Assembly: GCF_003252725.1 (NCBI RefSeq)
Contig: NZ_QEPO01000005.1
Span: 62,001-126,000, forward strand
From: Haemophilus parainfluenzae
Lineage (GTDB): Bacteria > Pseudomonadota > Gammaproteobacteria > Enterobacterales > Pasteurellaceae
Direction: 5' to 3'
Length of the DNA stretch: 64,000 nucleotides
Part shown: positions 1-10,000 of the stretch, piece by piece
Layout: each line of letters begins with the position of its first letter
Numbering within the stretch: the stretch's first letter is position 1
Notes under the pieces: model-generated
What the model was told of the DNA's origin: nothing
Databases searched by the model: none
The model's input: only the letters and a program-made list of their open reading frames with translations
Position numbers and translations under genes: made by a program

Positions 1-1
1 G

Positions 2-544
2 ACGGATACTGGCGGCTATCACTATTCCTTTGATGAAATGGATTTATTAGGTGATCACTGCTCAATGACCGAACGCCGTGCTGATGATGCCACTCGCGAA
101 GTAGCAGATTGGCTGAAATGTGAATATATGCAAGATCACGTGGGCGCTGAATTTAGCGGAGTGATCTCATCTGTAACGGGCTTCGGCTTATTCGTGCGTT
201 TAGATGATTTATTCATTGACGGCTTAGTCCATATTTCTACTTTAGATAACGACTACTATCAATTTGATGCGGCCAAACAACGTTTAATCGGTGAAAATAG
301 TGGTATGATCTACCGCCTTGGCGATAAAGTAAAAATTCGCGTGGTCGCCGTTCATTTAGAACAAAAAATGGTAGATTTTAGTTTAGTCGAAAGTGCCAGA
401 AAACCACGTCGTGTTGGCAAAACGGCAAAACAAAAAGCAAAAAAAGTCTTTAAGGAACTGCCACCTAAAGCGTCAAAAAAACGTAAAAGTGCGGTCAAAA
501 ATAAAGATGTTTCTAAGAAACCAACTAGAAAACGGAAGAAATAA
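2..544 (+). CDS. rnr: RNase R, C-terminal part (cut by window edge)
   Basis: This is the 3' end of a ribonuclease R gene; the frame is open from base 2 and gives 180 residues. RNase R is a processive 3'-5' exoribonuclease of the RNB family that degrades structured and tmRNA-tagged RNA. Visible are the end of the catalytic domain ([13 protein letters not shown], then [19 protein letters not shown]), an S1 RNA-binding domain from about fragment residue 48 ([18 protein letters not shown]) to 130, and a Lys/Arg-rich tail of about 45 residues, as usual for this enzyme. An uptake signal lies in the tail at 487-495. rlmB follows 80 bp downstream in the same direction, the order known from gamma-proteobacteria. 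Only the missing N-terminus is uncertain. Confidence 0.95.
   Translation, partial: TDTGGYHYSFDEMDLLGDHCSMTERRADDATREVADWLKCEYMQDHVGAEFSGVISSVTGFGLFVRLDDLFIDGLVHISTLDNDYYQFDAAKQRLIGENSGMIYRLGDKVKIRVVAVHLEQKMVDFSLVESARKPRRVGKTAKQKAKKVFKELPPKASKKRKSAVKNKDVSKKPTRKRKK
487..495 (+). repeat. Haemophilus uptake signal sequence (representative copy)
   Basis: AAGTGCGGT is the core of the DNA-uptake signal of naturally competent Haemophilus. This copy is listed to represent the set. Others I located, on either strand, include 1383-1391, 4657-4665, 6937-6945, 11000-11008, 11019-11027, 11725-11733, 12247-12255, 12545-12553, 21618-21626, 28841-28849, 32225-32233, 32889-32897, 35197-35205, 37083-37091, 40324-40332, 43452-43460, 50672-50680, 52276-52284 and 54068-54076. 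The list is not exhaustive. Inverted pairs acting as terminators are listed separately. Confidence 0.95.
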
Positions 545-569
545 TATTTTTACCCAATCTCCCCTTCCC

Positions 570-588
570 CCCTCTTTGCTAAAGAGGG
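570..588. other. short hairpin between rnr and rlmB
   Basis: A perfect 8-bp inverted repeat, CCCTCTTT and AAAGAGGG around a 3-base loop, preceded by a C-rich run. It is not followed by a T tract, so it is not a typical Rho-independent terminator. It may be an RNA-stability or processing element within the operon, or a small dispersed palindrome. Function unknown. Confidence 0.4.
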
Positions 589-624
589 AGGATAATGACA
601 AAAAATAATAAATAAGAGAACCCT

Positions 625-1365
625 ATGTCAGAAAATATCTATGGTATCCATGCTGTAAACAGCATTTTAGCAAATAGCCCTGAGCGTTTAATTGAAGTTT
701 TTGTGCTGAAAGGACGTGAAGATAAACGCCTACAACCCTTACTTAATGAGCTCTATGCTTTAGGCATTGCGGTGCAATTTGTAAATCGTCAAACATTAGA
801 TAAAAAATCCAATGGTGAAGTGCATCAAGGTGTGATTGCTCGTGTGCAAGAAGCGAAAGAGCTAAATGAACATGATCTGGATGAACTCCTTACTCGTAAA
901 CAAAATCCACTTTTATTAGTGCTTGATGGCGTGACGGATCCCCATAACCTGGGAGCCTGTTTACGTACTGCGGATGCTGCCGGTGTGAGTGCTGTTATCG
1001 TGCCAAAAGATAAATCCGCTCAACTCACTTCTATTGCACGTAAAGTGGCTTGCGGTGCTGCGGAGACTGTGCCATTAATTCGCGTAACCAATTTAGCGCG
1101 TACTTTGCGAGATCTACAACAAAATCATAATATTTGGGTAGTAGGTACGGCCGGCGAAGCAACAGAAACTATTTATCAAAGTAAACTTACTGGTTCTCTT
1201 GCCTTAGTGATGGGGGCCGAAGGTGAAGGCATGCGTCGTCTTACTCGTGAACATTGTGATCAACTCATTAGTATTCCAATGGCGGGCTCAGTTTCATCCC
1301 TCAACGTTTCCGTTGCGACGGGTGTATGTTTATTTGAAATTGTGAGACAACGTCTGGCAGCCTAA
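625..1365 (+). CDS. rlmB: 23S rRNA (guanosine-2'-O-)-methyltransferase RlmB
   Basis: RlmB methylates the 2'-hydroxyl of G2251 in the 23S rRNA peptidyl-transferase loop, using S-adenosylmethionine. At 246 residues it has the usual length. The N-terminal substrate-binding domain ([15 protein letters not shown]) is followed by a SpoU/TrmH domain with the trefoil-knot motifs: [17 protein letters not shown] at residues 105-121, [16 protein letters not shown] near the C-terminus, and GAEGEGM between them. It lies 80 bp behind rnr and is probably co-transcribed with it. The start is the first ATG after an AAGAGAA Shine-Dalgarno-like stretch. Confidence 0.95.
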   Translation: MSENIYGIHAVNSILANSPERLIEVFVLKGREDKRLQPLLNELYALGIAVQFVNRQTLDKKSNGEVHQGVIARVQEAKELNEHDLDELLTRKQNPLLLVLDGVTDPHNLGACLRTADAAGVSAVIVPKDKSAQLTSIARKVACGAAETVPLIRVTNLARTLRDLQQNHNIWVVGTAGEATETIYQSKLTGSLALVMGAEGEGMRRLTREHCDQLISIPMAGSVSSLNVSVATGVCLFEIVRQRLAA

Positions 1366-1397
1366 AAATACGTGAAAAAACGACCGCACTTGATATA

Positions 1398-1429
1398 AAA
1401 AATGCCGATAAATCATTATCGGCATTTTT
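1398..1429. terminator. bidirectional terminator between rlmB and brnQ
   Basis: Perfect 14-bp inverted repeat (arms 1398-1411 and 1416-1429) with A run on one side and T run on the other, core ATGCCGATAA. It serves both convergent genes. Confidence 0.9.
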
Positions 1430-1430
1430 A

Positions 1431-2732
1431 TTATTTTGAAATGGTTTTCCCGAATATCATGGAAAGCACTAAAGTACATAATGCAGGCACAAGCCACGCA
1501 AGCCCTTGTGAATAGAGCGGGAAATGAGTCATGATTTGATGTAACCCTTCTGGCAACATATCCAAGTTTTTCAGGCTATCAATCAAACTAAAACAAACTG
1601 TCACAAAAATAGTGGTGTAATAGCTCAATCGAATAGAAGGCAATTTATTACGCACGAGCTGTAAAACCACTAACATGATCGCCATTGGGTAAATCAACAA
1701 CAAGGCTGGAATCGTTACTCGGAGTAATTTTGTTAAGCCATATTGTGAAATAATTGTCGTCATGGCAGTGAAGAAAACAATCCAGAATGGATAAGAAAAA
1801 CGTGTCGAAAACTTAGAGAAATAATCACCACACGCACTGGTTACGCCCACTAATGTGGTTAAACTTGCTAAAGTAATAATCCCAGCCATAATCCAGGTTC
1901 CTGCCGTGCCAAATAAACTGTTCACATAACGAGAGAAAATTTGTCCGCCATTTGTTGCGCCTTGTGCCACAGCATCAGAAGTCGCCCCTAAGTAGAATAA
2001 GGCAAAATACAAGCAGCCTAATAAAATGACTGAGACAAAACCCGCTGAAATAGTATATTGAACAATCTTTTGTGGATTGGTCACATTTTTTGCAGACAAC
2101 GCCCGTGCAACAATGCCACCAAAGGCAATCGCAGCCAGTACATCCATTGTTTGATAACCACTAATTAATCCTGTGGTTAATGCTGAATTCTCGGCATAAG
2201 CCTGCGACGGGGCAACAATGTCAGAAAGAGGTGAAACAAAAACCGTGATCCCAACAACGAGCAATAATACCAACAATGCTGGCGTCATCACTTCACCCAC
2301 CGTTGAAATAATGGTACTTGGGCGAATCATGAATCCCATCGCGATAATATTAAAGATCACAGAGAAAATAAGACGTGTTGTCGCACTATCTTCAACGAGC
2401 CCCAATGGTAACCATGCCATTTCATAAGCGACATTAGTAATTCGAGGCATTGCAAAGGTTGAACCGATGACTAAATAAAGAATGGTTAAAAAGGCTACGC
2501 CTGCCCACTTGGGTAAGTCCTTAGTCAGTTCTTCACCACGTCCTAATACTGACACAACAACTAATGTAATAAATGGCATGAGTACGCCTGTTATCACAAA
2601 TCCTAGCGAAGCGGTTGCCCAATGGTTACCTGCGGAGTAACCTTCCATCGGTGGAAAAATAATATTTCCTGCGCCTAAAAATAAAGCAAAAATCATCATG
2701 CCTAATACGATGATGTCTTTTTTTGAAAACAT
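1431..2732 (-). CDS. brnQ: branched-chain amino acid transporter BrnQ
   Basis: A sodium-coupled inner-membrane importer of leucine, isoleucine and valine (LIVCS family). The product is 433 residues with about 12 hydrophobic helices. The family N-terminus is clear: MFSKKDIIVLGMMIFALFLG, then AGNIIFPP. The open frame extends 48 codons further upstream to 2876, but that extension is low-complexity Lys/Phe/Ile sequence. The ATG at 2732 has a GAGAA ribosome-binding stretch and matches family starts, so I chose it. The gene converges with rlmB and diverges from nhaA across a 209-bp gap. Confidence 0.92.
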   Translation of the reverse strand: MFSKKDIIVLGMMIFALFLGAGNIIFPPMEGYSAGNHWATASLGFVITGVLMPFITLVVVSVLGRGEELTKDLPKWAGVAFLTILYLVIGSTFAMPRITNVAYEMAWLPLGLVEDSATTRLIFSVIFNIIAMGFMIRPSTIISTVGEVMTPALLVLLLVVGITVFVSPLSDIVAPSQAYAENSALTTGLISGYQTMDVLAAIAFGGIVARALSAKNVTNPQKIVQYTISAGFVSVILLGCLYFALFYLGATSDAVAQGATNGGQIFSRYVNSLFGTAGTWIMAGIITLASLTTLVGVTSACGDYFSKFSTRFSYPFWIVFFTAMTTIISQYGLTKLLRVTIPALLLIYPMAIMLVVLQLVRNKLPSIRLSYYTTIFVTVCFSLIDSLKNLDMLPEGLHQIMTHFPLYSQGLAWLVPALCTLVLSMIFGKTISK

Positions 2733-2941
2733 AAGTATTCTCGAATAAATAAATTTTAAGGATTTTACTATTAAATTGTTTTTTATTCCAAAAATGAAAA
2801 TAAATTTTGTGAAATAGATCACGAAATCTATCACACTCCGATTAAATCTCACATTATCCACCGACGCTTTTTCCAAAATCAGTAAATTTGTGATAGTATC
2901 TAAGCTTTATTATTTTTTATTACTTTTTTAGGAGAGAATGA

Positions 2942-4129
2942 ATGAATAAACTGAGTTTGATTCAACAAATTCAGCGTTTTTTCAAATTGGAATCAGCTGG
3001 CGGAATTTTATTACTTTTTTCAGCGGTAGTTGCAATGCTATTAGCCAATTCACCGCTTAATCAAACCTATAATGACTTTTTAAACTTACCAGTCAGCATT
3101 CAAGTAGGTACTTTTTCTATCGATAAAACCTTAATTCACTGGATTAATGATGGTTTTATGGCGGTATTCTTTGTTTTAGTTGGAATGGAAGTCAAAAGAG
3201 AATTATTTGAGGGCTCCCTTTCAAGCTATCAACAAGCGATTTTCCCCGCTATTGCAGCGGTGGGGGGAATGATTATTCCTGCATTAGTTTATGTATTTAT
3301 CGCCCAACACGATCCCGCTTTAGCCGATGGCTGGGCTATTCCAATGGCAACAGATATCGCCTTTGCACTCGGGATCATGGCATTATTAAGTAAACAAGTA
3401 CCACTCCCACTAAAAATCTTTTTACTTGCTTTAGCCATTATTGATGACTTAGGCGCTATTGTTGTTATTGCACTGTTTTTCTCACACGGATTGAGTGTAC
3501 AAGCACTCATATTTGCTGCAGTTGCTATTGTTGTACTTATCGCATTAAATCGCTTTAAAGTGGCCGCACTTTGTGCCTATATGGTGGTGGGAACAATCCT
3601 ATGGGCTTCGGTATTAAAATCAGGTGTGCATGCTACCCTTGCAGGGGTTATCATCGGATTTTGTATCCCATTGAAAGGCAAAAATGGCGAAACACCATTA
3701 CACGACTTTGAGCATATTCTTGCCCCTTGGTCATCCTTTGTTATCCTGCCATTATTTGCATTTGCCAATGCGGGGGTAAGCTTCGATGGCATTAATCTCA
3801 GCATGCTGACATCTCCATTATTGCTCGCGATTTCGCTTGGCTTAATTATCGGAAAACCACTCGGCGTATTTGGTTTCAGTTATCTTTCCGTTAAACTTGG
3901 CATCGCAAAACTACCACAAGGCATCAACTTCAAACAAATTTTTGCCGTGGCGATTTTATGCGGTATTGGCTTCACCATGTCGATGTTCTTAGCAAGCCTT
4001 GCCTTCAATGCTGATGCCGGTGAAAGCATTAACGCCCTTTCTCGATTAGGGATCTTATTAGGCTCCACTGTTTCAGCTATTGTGGGGTATATCGCGTTGA
4101 AAGTAACTACTGCGAAAAGTAAAGGGTAA
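2942..4129 (+). CDS. nhaA: Na+/H+ antiporter NhaA
   Basis: An electrogenic antiporter exporting one Na+ for two H+, needed for sodium and alkaline pH tolerance. At 395 residues with about 12 transmembrane helices it has full family length. Key acidic residues are in place: D138 in [10 protein letters not shown] and the paired D168-D169 in [10 protein letters not shown], equivalent to the ion-binding aspartates of the E. coli enzyme. A strong Shine-Dalgarno (AGGAGAGAATGA) precedes the ATG. The stop lies 8 bp before the following glycosyltransferase gene, so the two are probably co-transcribed, although their functions are unrelated. Confidence 0.95.
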   Translation: MNKLSLIQQIQRFFKLESAGGILLLFSAVVAMLLANSPLNQTYNDFLNLPVSIQVGTFSIDKTLIHWINDGFMAVFFVLVGMEVKRELFEGSLSSYQQAIFPAIAAVGGMIIPALVYVFIAQHDPALADGWAIPMATDIAFALGIMALLSKQVPLPLKIFLLALAIIDDLGAIVVIALFFSHGLSVQALIFAAVAIVVLIALNRFKVAALCAYMVVGTILWASVLKSGVHATLAGVIIGFCIPLKGKNGETPLHDFEHILAPWSSFVILPLFAFANAGVSFDGINLSMLTSPLLLAISLGLIIGKPLGVFGFSYLSVKLGIAKLPQGINFKQIFAVAILCGIGFTMSMFLASLAFNADAGESINALSRLGILLGSTVSAIVGYIALKVTTAKSKG

Positions 4130-4137
4130 TCAAAACA

Positions 4138-5670
4138 ATGGAAAAACTAACCTGTTATGTGATTTATGCATCTGAAAAAATAGAGGGACTGAGTCATTTT
4201 TTACAATGTGCCTCTGATTCTCACGTTGTTCCTATTCCTGCAGTAACTAAAGAACAGGTTAGCTTACTCGGTAATTCTTCAGCCTTATTTAATTTAAAGA
4301 AAGCGGAAGAACTACTTGAGCGCACTCCCAATAACAAAGAAATCGCCCATACGCTGTCTCACATTCATTGTTGGAAAGTCATTGCTGAAAATGAACAGCT
4401 ACAAGACAATGATTTTGCTTTAATTGCTGAAAGTGAAATACAACCTGTTGAAAACTTCATCCAACATGCTATCGGTTATGCTAATAAATACTCTTCTTAC
4501 GGCATTATCAAATTGCAACATGATGGTGATGCTCGTTCTGGTGAACGCTTATTTCAAGCTGGTGATGAACCAGATGCGCTAATATATGGAGATACAAACC
4601 AATACAACTATGGTGGTTCGCTTTATCTCATCCGAAAAAATGTCGCAAAAAAATTGACCGCACTTTTAAGTGAAACGAAACCCTACTGGCTTTCTGATCA
4701 ATTCACTGCTTTTTATGAACCTCAAAATATTGCTCAAGCACGTTATCTATTGGGGGAAAATCCAGGCCAAAAACAACAAGATAAAGTTGAAAATCCACTA
4801 TTTAGTATCATTGTTCCAATCTATAATGTTGAACCTTACCTCGAGCAATGTATTGAATCTGTCTTGGCACAAGATTATCAGAATTATGAACTTATTTTAG
4901 TTGATGATGGTTCACCAGATAATTCTATCGACATTTGCGCCAAATATGCTAAACAATATTCTAATATTGTTTTTATCCATAAAATTAACGGTGGAGTATC
5001 CGACGCAAGAAATGCAGGCATTCAAATTGCTCGAGGAGAGTATTTAATGTTTTTAGATAGTGATGATTATTGGGAAGGAACAACTGTTCTCTCTGATTTA
5101 CAAAAGATAATTACTGAAAATAATCCCGATATTATCTTCAATTATATGAGCAGTATCTATCCTGACAAAATTGTAAACCATTACATCAACCGAGATAAGC
5201 TAATAGGTTCTTTTAGGGAAGACTTTCAAGGTCTTTATCAAGATGGAATTTATCTTGGGTTCCCCTTTACAAAAACAATAAAAAGAGAATTAATTTTAAA
5301 AAACCACCTCTTTTTTATAAAAGGACGATCTTTTGAAGATGTGGCATGGAGTTTTTTTCTTACTAAATATATTAGTAGTTATGCGATTTATAAAAACTGC
5401 TTTTATATGTATAGAAGAGAAAGAAAAGGTTCAATTAGTTCTGTTGCGACCTCTAAAAATCAAGTAAGTCTATTTCAAAATCTATCTGATGTAATAACTG
5501 AAATAGAAAATATGAAACTCAACAATGAGTTGTTGCCTGGATTTAAAAAATATGTAGATGATATTTATGGGTATGTAATGACATGCTATGAACTACTGCC
5601 AGAGAATGAAAAAGTAGATTTTCTTAATTTGAAAGAAAAATACGAAAAAGAATTTAATGCTTTGTGGTAA
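4138..5670 (+). CDS. two-domain glycosyltransferase (GT25-like + GT2)
   Basis: A 510-residue protein combining two glycosyltransferase-type domains. Residues about 1-215 resemble the GT25 family of lipooligosaccharide galactosyltransferases: TLSHIHCW at 72-79 matches the family LSH-W signature, and YNYGGSLYLI resembles the later G-Y-I region. The usual acidic LEDD motif is replaced by IAESEI at 96-101, so this domain may be catalytically altered. Residues about 220-340 form a clear GT2 (GT-A) domain: FSIIVPIYNVEPYL, VDDGS at 255-259 and LDSDD at 306-310. No transmembrane segment is evident, so it is probably cytoplasmic. It converges on the autotransporter operon. Its acceptor could be that adhesin or lipooligosaccharide; the sequence does not decide. 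Confidence 0.82.
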   Translation: MEKLTCYVIYASEKIEGLSHFLQCASDSHVVPIPAVTKEQVSLLGNSSALFNLKKAEELLERTPNNKEIAHTLSHIHCWKVIAENEQLQDNDFALIAESEIQPVENFIQHAIGYANKYSSYGIIKLQHDGDARSGERLFQAGDEPDALIYGDTNQYNYGGSLYLIRKNVAKKLTALLSETKPYWLSDQFTAFYEPQNIAQARYLLGENPGQKQQDKVENPLFSIIVPIYNVEPYLEQCIESVLAQDYQNYELILVDDGSPDNSIDICAKYAKQYSNIVFIHKINGGVSDARNAGIQIARGEYLMFLDSDDYWEGTTVLSDLQKIITENNPDIIFNYMSSIYPDKIVNHYINRDKLIGSFREDFQGLYQDGIYLGFPFTKTIKRELILKNHLFFIKGRSFEDVAWSFFLTKYISSYAIYKNCFYMYRRERKGSISSVATSKNQVSLFQNLSDVITEIENMKLNNELLPGFKKYVDDIYGYVMTCYELLPENEKVDFLNLKEKYEKEFNALW

Positions 5671-5722
5671 ATATTATAGATAAACACACTATTAATACTA
5701 ATTAAGATTTATAAGTTGAATA

Positions 5723-5754
5723 AAAAATCCCTTAGTGCTCACTGAGGGATTTTT
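5723..5754. terminator. bidirectional terminator between the two glycosyltransferase genes
   Basis: Inverted repeat with arms 5723-5736 and 5741-5754 (AAAAATCCCTTAGT against ACTGAGGGATTTTT, one G-U pair), with A and T runs at the outer ends. Confidence 0.88.
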
Positions 5755-5761
5755 ACAAGTC

Positions 5762-6901
5762 TTATTCAGAAAACAACCGCTTGATCTCTTTCTCGTACAA
5801 ATAAATATTCACAGGATTAGTTGGTAATTGAGAATCCAAATATTCATTTGCTCTTTTCACATATTCTTCATGATGCTTATCATGGTTATCAATCACATCA
5901 AGCAACACTTTTGCACCTTCAAATGCGTCAAACTGATCGTAGTAATACCCCACGCCTTTAGGGATAAGTTTTGAATTATGAATAAATGGATAGCCACCAT
6001 ACAAAGCATCATTGTAAGCATAATTCAAACCATTTTCCCACTGATGACTTAGCACAATATCTACATAGCGAGTAAGAAAATCAGGCATTTGATAACGCCC
6101 TTCTACCGTCATCACCCCATTTTTAACAAGATTAGTTCGACCTATAAAATTGAAAAAGGTTGGATTATCTTTTTTATCGTAGGTGTTGCACATATAGACG
6201 TTTTTAATTTTCTCAGGAGCTTCACGATAGGCCTGTTCAGCAATTAACACTGGTGTAAAACACGTTTTTACAATGTTAATATTGGCTTCAAAAGAAGCTA
6301 TACGCTTAGCTTTTTTCTCAGTATCTGGTTTATACCCAAAAGTAAGATTATGCTTCTCTTTGATTCGCTTAATCACCTGATCACAGAATACCGGCGACCA
6401 AATTGCAGGCACCACATAAGCAGGACAACGATACATAATGGAAAAATAAGATTTACAGGTATTCTCATGCTGTGGGATCATCCATACAGAATCAAATAAC
6501 GTACCATTAAACACTCTTCCTGCTTTCTTATCAAAGAGGAAATTTTCCATATCCATAATAAAGTCATTGCCCATTTTATAGCAAACAACTTTACCACCAT
6601 GCTGATGCATTCGAGTAACTTGATGAGGTTCAATCACTAATGTCCCCTCAATCAATACGTCTAATTGATCAATTACATCCTCAATATAAGCGTATTTCAA
6701 ATTTAATCCATCAAGCATAAACCCTTCTGGAGGTGTAGTGCGCTTTTCTGGTCCCCAAGAAACCAGAATAACATCTTCTACAATTGACGAATGTTGAAAT
6801 AAATGAAAAAGATGAATGACATTTTGATTTGCGCCGTTTGCCCAAATATCCGTAACCTTCGCCTCTAAATTAAACGTAATTCCAATTTTATATTTACGCA
6901 T
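5762..6901 (-). CDS. putative glycosyltransferase, DUF2827-like, next to the adhesin
   Basis: A 379-residue protein without signal peptide or membrane segment, so cytoplasmic. It resembles the DUF2827 family, regarded as glycosyltransferases of the GT-B type; I assign this from memory of the family. Supporting features are the N-terminal GITFNLEAKVTDIWANGANQ, the stretch VLIEGTLVIEPHQVTRMHQHGGKVVCY, and a C-terminal WENGLNYAYNDALYGGYPFIHNS segment of the kind that binds nucleotide-sugar in GT-B enzymes. A good Shine-Dalgarno (AAGAGGAAAAAGAAT) precedes the ATG. It lies 131 bp downstream of the trimeric autotransporter on the same strand, behind a hairpin. The likely role is sugar transfer to the Ser-rich stalk of that adhesin; this is inferred from position only. 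Confidence 0.65.
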   Translation of the reverse strand: MRKYKIGITFNLEAKVTDIWANGANQNVIHLFHLFQHSSIVEDVILVSWGPEKRTTPPEGFMLDGLNLKYAYIEDVIDQLDVLIEGTLVIEPHQVTRMHQHGGKVVCYKMGNDFIMDMENFLFDKKAGRVFNGTLFDSVWMIPQHENTCKSYFSIMYRCPAYVVPAIWSPVFCDQVIKRIKEKHNLTFGYKPDTEKKAKRIASFEANINIVKTCFTPVLIAEQAYREAPEKIKNVYMCNTYDKKDNPTFFNFIGRTNLVKNGVMTVEGRYQMPDFLTRYVDIVLSHQWENGLNYAYNDALYGGYPFIHNSKLIPKGVGYYYDQFDAFEGAKVLLDVIDNHDKHHEEYVKRANEYLDSQLPTNPVNIYLYEKEIKRLFSE

Positions 6902-6982
6902 ATTCTTTTTCCTCTTCTATTATTTAAGTCATCTAAAAGTGCGGTCAAAAATAGAACTATTTTTAAATGGCTTAAATAATAA

Positions 6983-7014
6983 AAATCACTCGGATATTCC
7001 TACCCGAGTGATTT
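6983..7014 (-). terminator. terminator/attenuator hairpin after the autotransporter gene
   Basis: Perfect 11-bp arms 6983-6993 and 7004-7014 (AAATCACTCGG against CCGAGTGATTT) followed on the minus strand by T-rich sequence. It probably ends most adhesin transcription and lets a fraction read through into the glycosyltransferase gene. An uptake signal at 6937-6945 lies in the same gap, flanked by TTATTTAAG/CTTAAATAA inverted arms. Confidence 0.75.
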
Positions 7015-7032
7015 GTCTAGTTTAGTAAGTGA

Positions 7033-10000
7033 CTACCATTGATAACCTACACCGGCACCAACATTGTAATCACCTTGAGTGGTTGCTGCCCCGCTCACTT
7101 TGAAGATAACTTTATTGTTATCGCTCGCACGAGAGTAACCTACTGCAACGGCACTTTCACCTTTGTAGTTACCTACACCAAGGCCAACCATTGAACCACC
7201 TGGTTTAGTCACTTGTGGAATATTCGCTGCAGCAGTTGCTCCTGCGATACCACCACGAAGTTTCTTATCAGTTTTCTTCATTTCACTACGAACTGCACCA
7301 ACAGAACGATCAACATATTGTTTGTTTGCTGCATCCGTACCACGAACTGGATCTGCTACATTTGTGATTCGACGTTCATTACCGACTGAACCAACTGAAA
7401 CAGTATTTGCTTCATTTGCTACAGAGCCTTGGCCTAGTGCTACTGAGTTAGCTGCAGTTGCTTTCGCGCCTTGACCAACAGCGGTTGAGTTTTTACCTGA
7501 AGCTTGTGAGTTATTACCTAACGCTGTGCCATTTTCGCCACTTGCATTTGATCCATAACCAACCGCAGTTGCATCTTTACCTTTCGCTTTCGCACTATTA
7601 CGTTTGCTGGTGTTATCCGCTGCAAATGCTGTTTTACCATCTTTACTGATCAAGCCTGAATCTTCAATACGTTTTGCGGTGCTTTCAGCCGCTGTTGCTG
7701 AAGATTTAGCTGCTGAAGCTGAAGAGCTTGCAGCAGTCGCTGAAGAATCTGCCGCTGATGCTGATGAACTTGCTGCTGTTGCTGAGCTGTCCGCCGCTGA
7801 AGCGGATGAGCTTGCTGCGGTTGCAGAGCTATCTGCTGCTGAAGCTGAAGAACTTGCTGCAGTTGCAGAAGAATCTGCCGCTGAAGCCGATGAACTTGCT
7901 GCAGTCGCTGAGCTATCTGCTGCTGATGCGGATGAGCTTGCAGCTGTCGCTGAGCTGTCTGCTGCTGAAGCTGAAGAACTTGCTGCGGTTGCAGAGCTGT
8001 CTGCTGCTGAAGCTGAAGAGCTTGCAGCTGTCGCTGAGCTATCTGCTGCTGAAGCTGAAGAACTTGCTGCGGTTGCTGAGCTATCTGCTGCTGAAGCTGA
8101 AGAGCTTGCTGCAGTTGCAGAAGAATCTGCCGCTGACGCTGATGAGCTTGCTGCTGTTGCTGAGCTGTCTGCTGCTGAAGCTGAAGAGCTTGCTGCGGTT
8201 GCTGAGCTGTCTGCTGCTGAAGCTGAAGAGCTTGCTGCGGTTGCAGAAGAATCTGCCGCTGATGCAGATGAGCTTGCTGCTGTTGCTGAGCTATCTGCTG
8301 CTGAAGCTGAAGAGCTTGCGGCTTTCGCTGAAGAATCTGCCGCTGATGCAGAAGAGCTTGCTGCGGTTGCAGAAGAATCTGCCGCTGAAGCTGAAGAGCT
8401 TGCGGCTTTCGCTGAAGAATCTGCCGCTGATGCAGAAGAGCTTGCTGCGGTTGCAGAAGAATCTGCCGCTGATGCAGAAGAGCTTGCTGCGGTTGCAGAA
8501 GAATCTGCCGCTGAAGCTGAAGAGCTTGCTGCGGTTGCAGAAGAATCTGCCGCTGAAGCTGAAGAGCTTGCTGCAGTCGCTGAGCTATCTGCCGCTGACG
8601 CTGATGAGCTTGCGGCTTTCGCTGAAGAATCTGCCGCTGATGCAGAAGAGCTTGCTGCGGTTGCAGAAGAATCTGCCGCTGATGCTGAAGTACTTGCAGC
8701 TGTTGCTGAGCTATTTGCTGATGAAGCGGCACTTACAGCTGCTGAAGCTGCACTTTCAATTTTACTTAAGTTGCTGGTAACCACTTCCGCCGCTGATGTT
8801 GCCGCTGAAGCTGCTGTAGAGGCTAAAGAAACTGCATTACTTGCACTTGAAGCGGCTGTCTTGGCTGTTTCATTTGTTTGATCTAGCTGTGAAGTTACTG
8901 CATAAAGTTGTGAACCATTGATCGCTTCTGTTGAAGTCGCGGAAATATTTCCTGCTGCAACATTGATCAATTTACGCTCATCACCTACTGCACCGACACT
9001 TACAAAGCTACCCGCACCTGCAACGGTTCCTTTGAAGCCACTATAGGTTAAATTACCCACAGTTGCTTCAGTTACATTTGCAATAGGATGAGAACCTGTC
9101 GTAGTTGAATGATTACCTAAAACCACTGCTTCATCTAAACCTGCAGCGATATTTAAGTTATTACCCAATACGGTTGTACCGTTTGATGCAATAGTATTAC
9201 CGTGTCCAATAATCGTGTTATTTTTAACGCCATCTTTTACGTTATTTGCAACACCTACAGCAATAGTATTTTGGGTGTTATTACCAACAAGGTTATACAC
9301 CCCTAATGCTGTACCATTTTTTACATTTTCACCAACCCAAGTGCGAGCACCAACTGATGTACCATTTGTTGTGCTGTTATCCACACCAGCGTAATGACCT
9401 AATGCTGTACCATCATTTGTATTTGGACGAACATAACTTCTTGAACCTACAACGGTTGCATTCACAGAATCTTTACCCGCTGCAGAGAATTGTCCCACTA
9501 CAGTCGCATTCACTGAATTTGCTTCGGCCACAGAATTAGCACCTAATACGGTTGCATTTACTGTCCCTGTGCGAGCTGCACTATTAGACCCCACTACCAC
9601 TGCATCTTCAGATGCTGCTGAAGCACCGTTACCCATAGCAATTGCATTATATGCTGTTTCGGTGGTTGTTGCTCGCATACCTGCTGTAATAGAAAATATA
9701 CCTTGTGCACCAGCAGACGAACGAACTGAGCCGCCATTAGTTCTTAAACTCTCCTCTGAAGGAAGTCTATCTATATCCTCTGTTCCATCATTTACATGGA
9801 AATAAATATTAGCGGCTTGATTAGCCAACTCTAATGCATTATTTGCAGTAGTGTTTGCCGTTGTTGCGAGAGCTAGAGCATTATTTGCCGTACCTTTCGC
9901 ACCGGCTGCTGCATCGTCTGCTCTTTCTGCTTTAGTTTTAGCATCATCTGCAACAGTTTTAGCATTATCTGCGGTAGCTTGTGCTAATGTTGCCGTACTT

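Noticed and set aside
2733-2876. N-terminal extension of brnQ
   Set aside because: The added 48 residues are low-complexity and precede the typical BrnQ start MFSKKDIIVLG, which has its own ribosome-binding site.
7687-8694. Regular repeats considered as a CRISPR array
   Set aside because: Units are directly contiguous without spacers and translate in frame; no cas genes are present.
7650-8732. A 360-codon Gln/Leu-rich frame on the minus strand within the repeats
   Set aside because: Out-of-frame reading of the same 42-bp repeats, with no start context or domain.
7604-8881. A 425-codon open frame on the plus strand, antisense to the adhesin repeats, coding Ala/Glu-rich sequence
   Set aside because: It is a by-product of the repetitive Ser/Ala codons; it lacks the complete domains of the minus-strand protein, whose head, neck, anchor and signal peptide are all in one frame.
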